DNA of 32,500 bases, taken from NCBI GenBank assembly GCA_023212695.1, contig JALCCG010000178.1:1-32500 (forward strand). The letters are read 5' to 3'. The notes below the pieces were generated by a model that searched no databases, had not been told where the DNA came from, and was given only the letters and a program-made list of their open reading frames with translations. The DNA comes from Sporisorium sorghi. Taxonomy: Eukaryota; Basidiomycota; Ustilaginomycetes; Ustilaginales; Ustilaginaceae. Shown here in pieces: positions 26,033-32,500 of this stretch; position 1 is the first letter of the stretch; each line of letters starts with the position of its first letter. The position numbers and the translations under genes are program-made.

Positions 26033-28869
26033 CGTGCATCTTTCTTCCTCCTCCTCCTTCTCCAACGGATCCCACCACTTCCACCTCGGTCGACCACTTC
26101 GCCAAGCTCTCCAGCATAGCAGCACAGCTCAGAGACTTCATTCAGAAGCATACCGAGCGCAGCAACTGTCTCGACGGGCAAGACTATGTCTGGCACAGGG
26201 AACCTCCATCGATCTCAATTGTCTGCCCTCCCTCATCTTCACGTCCATATACATCCAGCTCTTCAACACAGCAACCACCATATGTCCTCCTTCATCTGCG
26301 CACCGGAGGAGAATGTATCGAGGACGAGTGGTATGCGACTCATCTACTGATCCGCGCATCGACCCACTTTACCGAACATCAACTATGCATCAGCGTCGAA
26401 GACGAGGACGGCCAGTTCCTGCTCATCGAGGCTGCAGAGTATCTTCCGGGCTGGGTCACTCCTGAAACAGTAACGAATCGAGTATGGATCTTCGACGGCC
26501 ATCTGCATCTTATTCCCCCGCACTATCAGACCAGCCAAGACGGCTCCTTGTCGGCTCGTCGAGCTGTCGAGGTCGTTACAGACTCGTCAATCCTCACCCG
26601 TGCCTCTGACGACATTGAGGCCGCTGCCTTTGCTAGAGCCTACGAGTTCCCGTCCGCAGCTGCACCGCATCATCATCGCACTCTCGCCTATCTGCCACGC
26701 CGGGTCGCAAACGTGCTCGCAGCCGAGCCACAGCTCATCGCCAACTGTGTCACGTCGATACAGTCTCGAGACGTCGTCAGCTCTCGCTCTGGTTCCAGAC
26801 TCGTTCACTTTCCACCGCCATCGCAAACCTCAACAGTCTCGACATCAAACACTTCATCGAGTGCGCAGAGTGATGACGACGAGATTGTCCTCGCCTCAGT
26901 GCGCATGACTCGTCACCTCTACGCACAACTACTCCACGACCGCTTCTTTCCACCACGTCAGCTCGGTGCTCAGTGGCAGGCGGCGGTAGAAAAGTATCGT
27001 CTCCGACTCTTCCGCCAGCCTTCGGCCACTTCTACGCAGGCAAAAGTCGAAGATGAAGCACAAGTGCAGCTCGAGATCCAGCAAGGTCGGTGGCGCGATC
27101 TCGGAGCCAAGATCTGGTGCGGCATGGAAATGGCCTACACCGAATCACTGTCCCGCCGCACAACCACAAAAGCACGTCCCATGGCGGAATCCACACCAGC
27201 TTTGCCTAGTCAAGAGCGAGAGAAGCTCATCAAAACGCTCAACAAGCTCGGCTACTTCCAAGGCGAGATCGAGGGCAGTGCAAAATGGAAGCAGCTCGAA
27301 GCCGCAGCGGTAACACAGTATCTCAAGGCAGCTTCCGGCTTGGACAATGACTCCAAGACAAATGCAGAAGATGCACTGCTCTGCGATACCGTCGACCGTA
27401 TTCTCCAAACAACCAGCTACGACTCATCCCGCTTAACAATTGTGCCGAGGGACGCGGCTCCCGAATCGATCAAAGCGGCGGAAGACGACGACCTCTGGCT
27501 CCAGCTCGGCGCGGACGACATCGAGTCTATCCTCCAGAGCAAAGCTGGTCCTTCTGATGGTACACCGCGCGCTATCAACGAGCAAGACACATTCGAGTGT
27601 CTTGGCGCCTTCAATGGCAAGATGGAGGATTTCATCAAGACCAAGTCCGACGTCCGAGGTGCCGTTTTCGAGGATGAGCTCGACGATGAAGATATGCAAC
27701 TCGACGACGACGACCTCTTGTTCGAAGAGCTGGATGAGCAGGAGCAAGAGGAGAGGGTCAAGGGTGAGGTGCAGGAGAGGATGCGGTTGGGTGGAGAAGA
27801 GGAAAAGAGGAAGCTGGTCGAGCGCTTGCTTCCGCGCATGTCTCAACAGGAGTGGACGCGGAAGCCCAACAGCCCTTGTAAAAAAGAAGCAGCTGGTGAC
27901 GACGGCGAAGGCAAAAGCAGTCGAGATTTCCTCTCGTCCATCGATCGCATCGCTGCCGAGAGAAATACTTCGGCTCCTCAACAGCAAGAGTCAGAAGTCA
28001 AAGACGTGGCGATGCGTGAGGACAACCACCTCTCTGCCGCCCACGCCGAGCTCCGTCGACGTCTCGCATCGCAATACATGCGGGAAACGTCCTCCCTTCT
28101 CTCCTCCCAAGGGCACCAGAACTTCGACGGAGCGTCCGACTCGGACGACGAGGAGCTCGAGCAGGAGACTTCACCTGAAATCAGGCGGCAGCGCGCCAAG
28201 GAGTACGATATCGAGCCTGACGAGGTCGCGCAAGGACCCGCGGACACGGGCGCAGAGGCGGAATGGGAAGACCTCGGCGAGCCTGCGGAGCTGGACGAAG
28301 AGACGGAGGTCGACAACCTCTTGGAGTTCGCCAGGATCAGTCTGGGGCTGACCAAGGAGCAATATCGGGACATCTTGCAGGACCGGCAGAGCAAGGGCAA
28401 ATTTGTGCCCGCGGCTGCATCGCGAACGGATCCCAGTGCGGAGGGCAAGTCTGCGGCGGAAGCAGCTGCACCGGCGCCGGCACCAAAGCTCGACACGTTC
28501 GAGAGCGTCATGTCCGCCATGGAGGCGCAGCTGCACCACCTGCGATCCACGCCTCAGCCCACTCTGAAGACGTCGAATCCCGCGGCCGATCCCATTTCGT
28601 CTGCGAAGGCACCCGGCGACGCAGAAGACGAAGAGCTGCTCGCGCACCTGCTCAAATCAGGCTCGGACTTGCCCGCGTCCCTGCTCGCGCATTTGGGCAC
28701 GGAGCAAGAGGGTGCGGTGAGGGCAGAGCAGATGGAGAGCTTCCTGCGCTCGTTCCAGGCGCAGGCGGCGACGAGCGGGCCAGGAGCGGGTTCTGGGCCC
28801 GTGGACGTGCTCATGCGCAGGTTCGGGCTCGGCGGCTTGCCTGCTGATCAGGATTCTGCGAGACAGTGA
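25927..28869 (+). CDS. ECD: Ecdysoneless (ECD)/SGT1 family protein
   Basis: A single-exon gene encodes 980 residues. The family, named for Drosophila ecdysoneless and for human SGT1, which suppresses yeast gcr2, is linked to cell-cycle progression, transcription and splicing through Prp8; it has no known enzymatic activity. The conserved domain covers about the first 560 residues and includes CIEDEWYATHLLIRAS, ISVEDEDGQFLLIEAAEYLP and NRVWIFDGHLHLIPP. The rest is acidic and low complexity, with a Glu/Asp-rich region (about 575-625), a DSDDEE motif at 738-743 and an Ala-rich tail. DSDD motifs phosphorylated by CK2 are known to bind the PIH1D1 subunit of the R2TP chaperone, so a similar contact is plausible here. 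An overlapping upstream ATG may affect initiation. Family assignment is strong; function is by homology. Confidence 0.9.
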   Translation: MVDTQAQSQDGALPFSDVTGLLDAAARAEKQQALVACIFLPPPPSPTDPTTSTSVDHFAKLSSIAAQLRDFIQKHTERSNCLDGQDYVWHREPPSISIVCPPSSSRPYTSSSSTQQPPYVLLHLRTGGECIEDEWYATHLLIRASTHFTEHQLCISVEDEDGQFLLIEAAEYLPGWVTPETVTNRVWIFDGHLHLIPPHYQTSQDGSLSARRAVEVVTDSSILTRASDDIEAAAFARAYEFPSAAAPHHHRTLAYLPRRVANVLAAEPQLIANCVTSIQSRDVVSSRSGSRLVHFPPPSQTSTVSTSNTSSSAQSDDDEIVLASVRMTRHLYAQLLHDRFFPPRQLGAQWQAAVEKYRLRLFRQPSATSTQAKVEDEAQVQLEIQQGRWRDLGAKIWCGMEMAYTESLSRRTTTKARPMAESTPALPSQEREKLIKTLNKLGYFQGEIEGSAKWKQLEAAAVTQYLKAASGLDNDSKTNAEDALLCDTVDRILQTTSYDSSRLTIVPRDAAPESIKAAEDDDLWLQLGADDIESILQSKAGPSDGTPRAINEQDTFECLGAFNGKMEDFIKTKSDVRGAVFEDELDDEDMQLDDDDLLFEELDEQEQEERVKGEVQERMRLGGEEEKRKLVERLLPRMSQQEWTRKPNSPCKKEAAGDDGEGKSSRDFLSSIDRIAAERNTSAPQQQESEVKDVAMREDNHLSAAHAELRRRLASQYMRETSSLLSSQGHQNFDGASDSDDEELEQETSPEIRRQRAKEYDIEPDEVAQGPADTGAEAEWEDLGEPAELDEETEVDNLLEFARISLGLTKEQYRDILQDRQSKGKFVPAAASRTDPSAEGKSAAEAAAPAPAPKLDTFESVMSAMEAQLHHLRSTPQPTLKTSNPAADPISSAKAPGDAEDEELLAHLLKSGSDLPASLLAHLGTEQEGAVRAEQMESFLRSFQAQAATSGPGAGSGPVDVLMRRFGLGGLPADQDSARQ

Positions 28870-29200
28870 TTTCGTAACATCATGCAGCCAGCGAAACACG
28901 AAACAAGGGACTGTACCTCAGTCTACGGCTTGGCGAGTCTCGTGGCTTCGCATCCGAGCGGTGCATGCATGACATTGGTGGTTTTTGTAGATAATCGACA
29001 GAAGCTACCAATGTCGTATGTGCATCGCTTGGGTGCACTCCTTGCGCCGATGCGGGACGCGGATCAGTGTTCAGCCTTGTATTCTCAGCGACGAGTGACA
29101 ACATGGCTTCGGAATGCTCTTCAGAGTGTTTTGCACACACGTCACAGATATGAAAGGAATGGCCTCGCACGGTCAAACGCTAAGGAATGGTCTTGCCGGC
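28870..29200. other. Convergent gap between ECD and the ankyrin-DIL gene
   Basis: This 331-bp stretch should carry both 3' untranslated regions. Its main content is a 38-bp stem-loop (28950-29036). Weaker complementarity outside the stem, such as ACAAGG at 28903 with CCTTGT at 29075, suggests an older, larger palindrome of about 178 bp. A short direct repeat AAGGAATGG occurs near 29155 and 29182. No ORF is supported. Confidence 0.6.
28950..29036 (+). ncRNA. Long stem-loop, probable 3' UTR RNA hairpin
   Basis: Arm 28950-28987 pairs with arm 28999-29036 around an 11-nt loop. By hand count the 38 positions give 28 Watson-Crick pairs, 9 G-U pairs and one C-A mismatch (28968/29018) when read as + strand RNA. 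Read as - strand RNA the nine wobbles become A-C mismatches. The stem begins 81 nt after the ECD stop codon, so it is probably in that transcript's 3' UTR. It could instead be a separate small RNA precursor or a decayed inverted-repeat element. Confidence 0.55.
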
Positions 29201-32200
29201 TCAGGAGAACAACGAAGCCTTGAGCGTATCCTTCCTGTACGGCCCAGGCGTCTTCACATCCTCCTCCCCGTCCTCTTGCGCAAAACCTCTGGAGAAATCC
29301 AAGCGCATCCTCCCGAACTCGTCCGCGTCGGGCACCCTGCTGACGGGCGCGATCGACTCCTTCTTGGGCGAGTGGAGGATCGAGTTCTCCCGCGGCGGGA
29401 TCACGATCCTGCTCGACCTGGGCAGCCCACCAGCCGCGCTTCCAGCGGCGTCGTGCGCGGCCAGCGGGAGATGCTCGTCCGACGCATGGTCCGCCAGCAG
29501 GATGTTCCTGGATCTATCCCCGCTAGCGGCGGGCACGAGCGCCGCAGCCGCCTTGAGCATCGCGTCGATGCGGTCGAGCATCCCATCCGGCAGCAGCGGT
29601 ACGGGCGACCAGTATCCCCCCGCTGCAAAACCCTTGCCTTGCGGAAACAGGCTGCTGGCCCGACTAACCCCGCTCGCGTCCGTGTGCGACGACGTCTCGC
29701 TGGCCAGCTCTGCATCCTCGCCTCCCTCTAAACCCGCATCGCCGTCACCAGCATTCGATCTGGAGTGTGGGTTGGACAGCGAAGAGCTGGATGCGATAGA
29801 CGACCGACGCGAGCTGGCACGCGAGCCGCCGTTGCTCGACGCAGAGTCGCCGTTGACGCTGCGCACCGAGGGCGTACCCGTGCCTGTGAAGTGGCCTCGC
29901 CCAAATCCGAACGCGTCGCCAGGCGTGACGATCAGCGCGTTGCGCCGTGAAGGCAGCGCGAATGGCAGCATCTCTCGGCTGTTGAGCAGCCCATCGCCCT
30001 TTGCAGGTGACGGTGGCGCACTTCCACCACCGCCATCCTCGTGCAGCCCGAGCGGCGGGCCAGCAGCAGTCCAGGGCGGGACGTAGTCCGACATGCTCTT
30101 GCCCGGCGCAAAGAGGCCGTCGATCATCGCCTGTGCCGAACGTGCGGTTGCTTCTGCAACCGTCAGTGGCTCGGCATCGTCCCCTCGTGGAAGCTTGGCG
30201 GTGCCGCTGCTGTTGATGCTCGCGTCGGCCGCTGCTGGACTGTCGACTCGATCTGGTGGATTTAGATCTTCGTCCTCCTCTGCGTCGTCGTCGTCGTCCG
30301 TGTCGTTTTCCTGATCCAGGGAACGCGGATGCGGCGAGCTGTTTGAACCTGACGAGTAATCCTCCTGCCTGGCGGTGCCCGACCTCTGATGGTGCGAAGA
30401 CTGTTTCTTAAACTTTTTCTTCTGTTGCTGCACCAACCTCGCTTCCTCTCTCGCCTGCTGCAGCTGATCGTCCTGCCTGCGCTTCCAATCAATGATCAAC
30501 TGATCCAGATACTGCAGACACTCCTCGCTCATCCTGGTCTCGCCCACCTCGTATCTGTAGTCCTTGACCACCCTACGCATCTGCACGGGCGTCAACGCTT
30601 TAAGCCCCTGCATCGTCGCAATGAGCCCGTCGAATTCCTGCAGCGAGCTCTGACACTGCAACCACGAGATGAGCTGCGACAGAGGCGACAGATGCGCATG
30701 CACAATGCTGAGAGGTAAAGCATTGGAGCGCGCCCAGTCTTCGAGCGTGCTGACGTTCATGCGGATCTGGATGGCGCGCGAGCGGCACAGATATCGCTTG
30801 CGTGTGAGGACGCGGTTGAAGAGTTCGCAGCCGACCCAGAAGAAGATCTGGGAGAGCGCCTGGATGATGATGGCCGGGTTGATTTCGTAGAACTGGAGCA
30901 CCTGCAGGGTTGAGGTGAGCAGAGAGCTGATGGTGCGTGGAGAGGGTGCGGTGAGCAGGTCGGTGGCAGAGGCGTTGTACGAGACCTCGCGAATGGCGCG
31001 GAACGAATCGCCAAGACCCTTACGCGGAGAGCTGTCGCCGCCGCCGCCGGCTCCGCGCAAAGAGGAATGCCCGATGGTCGCTGAGCCGAAAGGGTTGGAT
31101 GGGCGACCGTGGCCAATTGAAGGCGAGGACGACATCGATGCCGCTTCGGCAGTGGTGTTGCTGGTCTGGTTGGAATTCGGTGCTGCATTGTCGTCCTTGC
31201 GACCAGTGCCAAAGATCTGGCTGATGGGTCGACGCGAGCTGGCACTCGAGGTCATGCCCTGCGAGCCGCTCTGCCCAATGCCCTTGACACTGCCTGCCAG
31301 CGTCTTCATGAACTTCCACTCGCCTTCGAAACGGACCTCCTCGAAACCGGGGATAGCTTCGTGGTCCAAGATGGCGGCATCGAGCACCTTGTCGATGCGG
31401 CGCTCGGCGTCGCGGATAATAAAGACAAAGATCTCGTTAAGCAGATCGGCAAGGAGACTGCGATACTCGTTGACCGAGCTGGATTTGCGAAGCGTGCGGT
31501 CCTTGTGCATGTAGTAGTGGAGGAGGCAGCAGTTGAAAAGCCAGAAGGCGAGGTAGGTCATGTCGGTCGGGTGCGAGTAGATGACGCCCTCGATGCAGTC
31601 GATGGCGCCGAGGAAGAGCTCTTCGAGCAGATCCTCGTCTTGGAGGAGACATGCGTAGCGGGCGCAGAGGAACAAGACGTTGGCGGGAGCAGCACGCGAT
31701 GTCCATGGCGCTCGAATGGGCTTCATGTTGGTGATGAGCATGCTCAACAAGGCGTCGAGATCGGCGGTGCCAAAGACGAGCATCTGGTCGTTGCGAACCT
31801 TTTTCCAGTCGAACTCGACCGAGAGCGGATCGGCACCCACTTCGGCTGCACCGGATCCTGAGGCCAAATCTGAGTGTGCAAGCTTGGCTGCTCCTGCTCC
31901 TCTTCTCCTCCGACGTGCGAAAGTGGTAGAAGGTCCGAGATGGTCTTCTGCAGCAGCGCCGGATGTTGCATCGTTGGCGCTGGGCTCGCCCATCAACGTG
32001 TCGAGATCGAGTTCAAGGAGAGTGGCGATATCGGCGAGCGCATTCTTGCGAGTGTCGCTGAGCTCTTTCTGTCGATTCTTTTGCTCTGCTAGGTGGGCTC
32101 GCTCGTAGCGGCCGACGAGCCTTCGCTGTGTGAGCTGCGAGCCTGTTCTGGAGTGGCCAGGCTTGAAGGGGCTGGTGGAGGTCGGGAGGGAAGCAGAGTG

Positions 32201-32500
32201 CGGCCGTGTTGGGCTGGCCGTCGGGGAGGTCGATTTGGCCCGGTCTGGCGAGTTGTCGAGAAAGAGGTTGTTGAGGCGCTGTGTGGCCGACTGCTGGACA
32301 GAGACGCATCGCTGGTGCTCGTAGATGAGATCAGCGATGGCTTCGTGTTGGGTTGAGGCGGATGTGGCCATGGGATTATTGGAGGCGATGGGCAGAGAGG
32401 TGGCGGCTTCGGGGGCTGCTGATAGGACAAAGTCTTCGCAAGTGGTGCCCTTTGTGCTCTTTGCATCGATGTCGGCTCCACGGCTGAGCAAGAAGCTGGC
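29201..32500 (-). CDS. Ankyrin-repeat and DIL (dilute) domain protein, 5' end outside the window
   Basis: The last 1099 residues of a larger protein are present; the open frame continues past the right edge with no start codon. The visible N-terminus is the end of an ankyrin repeat (FLLSRGADIDAKSTKG). A DIL domain follows (complement of about 31740-30480), with ANVLFLCARYACLL, MTYLAFWLFNCCLLHYYMHK and IIQALSQIFFWVGCELFN. DIL domains form the globular tails of class V myosins, but no motor is present; fungi have stand-alone ankyrin-DIL proteins of poorly known, possibly trafficking-related role. A Ser/Gly-rich insert (about 31290-30960) splits the DIL region. A Gln/Lys-rich helix, an acidic tract (DTDDDDDAEEDEDL) and a long disordered Ser-rich tail follow. 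A frame start near 32491 would be a TTG codon and is not the true start. Confidence 0.85.
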   Translation of the reverse strand, partial: ASFLLSRGADIDAKSTKGTTCEDFVLSAAPEAATSLPIASNNPMATSASTQHEAIADLIYEHQRCVSVQQSATQRLNNLFLDNSPDRAKSTSPTASPTRPHSASLPTSTSPFKPGHSRTGSQLTQRRLVGRYERAHLAEQKNRQKELSDTRKNALADIATLLELDLDTLMGEPSANDATSGAAAEDHLGPSTTFARRRRRGAGAAKLAHSDLASGSGAAEVGADPLSVEFDWKKVRNDQMLVFGTADLDALLSMLITNMKPIRAPWTSRAAPANVLFLCARYACLLQDEDLLEELFLGAIDCIEGVIYSHPTDMTYLAFWLFNCCLLHYYMHKDRTLRKSSSVNEYRSLLADLLNEIFVFIIRDAERRIDKVLDAAILDHEAIPGFEEVRFEGEWKFMKTLAGSVKGIGQSGSQGMTSSASSRRPISQIFGTGRKDDNAAPNSNQTSNTTAEAASMSSSPSIGHGRPSNPFGSATIGHSSLRGAGGGGDSSPRKGLGDSFRAIREVSYNASATDLLTAPSPRTISSLLTSTLQVLQFYEINPAIIIQALSQIFFWVGCELFNRVLTRKRYLCRSRAIQIRMNVSTLEDWARSNALPLSIVHAHLSPLSQLISWLQCQSSLQEFDGLIATMQGLKALTPVQMRRVVKDYRYEVGETRMSEECLQYLDQLIIDWKRRQDDQLQQAREEARLVQQQKKKFKKQSSHHQRSGTARQEDYSSGSNSSPHPRSLDQENDTDDDDDAEEDEDLNPPDRVDSPAAADASINSSGTAKLPRGDDAEPLTVAEATARSAQAMIDGLFAPGKSMSDYVPPWTAAGPPLGLHEDGGGGSAPPSPAKGDGLLNSREMLPFALPSRRNALIVTPGDAFGFGRGHFTGTGTPSVRSVNGDSASSNGGSRASSRRSSIASSSSLSNPHSRSNAGDGDAGLEGGEDAELASETSSHTDASGVSRASSLFPQGKGFAAGGYWSPVPLLPDGMLDRIDAMLKAAAALVPAASGDRSRNILLADHASDEHLPLAAHDAAGSAAGGLPRSSRIVIPPRENSILHSPKKESIAPVSRVPDADEFGRMRLDFSRGFAQEDGEEDVKTPGPYRKDTLKASLFS

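Noticed and set aside
28903..29080. The whole 178-bp region as one strong palindrome
   Set aside because: Outside the 38-bp core the arms match at only about 45 percent and need gaps, so only the core is claimed.

Overview
The window looks like nuclear chromosomal DNA of a basidiomycete yeast or smut fungus, most likely Ustilaginomycotina (Ustilago, Sporisorium or Pseudozyma type). The sequence shows high GC in coding regions, dense genes, mostly intron-free long ORFs, a few GT-AG introns (five of about 90-110 nt, one of 293 nt) with CTAAC or CTGAC-like branch sites, CT-rich leaders, and very long dA:dT homopolymers in upstream regions. The protein content is eukaryotic and fungal (ERG5, GPI14, SLX9, ULP1). 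The genus cannot be fixed from the sequence alone.

Eleven protein genes are supported. In order they are: tubulin-folding cofactor D (+); a very large class 3 (DAGL-like) lipase (-); the ribosome-biogenesis factor SLX9 (+, one intron); sterol C-22 desaturase ERG5/CYP61 (-, two introns); an unnamed 2-oxoglutarate/Fe(II)-oxygenase-like protein with an RG-rich tail (+); GPI mannosyltransferase I catalytic subunit GPI14 (-, one intron); the mitochondrial protein AMPylase SelO/FMP40 (+, two introns); a JMJD4-type JmjC hydroxylase (-); the SUMO protease ULP1 (-); an Ecdysoneless/SGT1 family protein (+); and an ankyrin-DIL domain protein (-) whose 5' end runs off the right edge.

Strands alternate almost perfectly, so convergent pairs are close (159, 215, 145, 41 and 331 bp between stop codons). 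Divergent pairs share upstream regions of 372 bp to 1.96 kb. The genes are ordinary housekeeping functions and do not form a pathway cluster or an obvious mobile or defence island. No tRNA, rRNA, CRISPR array or intact transposon was seen.

The less ordinary items are these. A 38-bp hairpin lies downstream of the Ecdysoneless-like gene, and nine of its ten arm differences preserve G-U pairing only on the + strand. The unnamed 2OG-oxygenase candidate has a TET/JBP-like spacing of H-x-D, H and R, a nucleic-acid-binding-like RG tail and an in-frame upstream ORF. ULP1 carries a consensus-like SUMO-interaction motif and an acidic insert in its catalytic domain. A CA microsatellite abuts the GPI14 3' splice site. 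SelO keeps a cysteine at the antepenultimate position.
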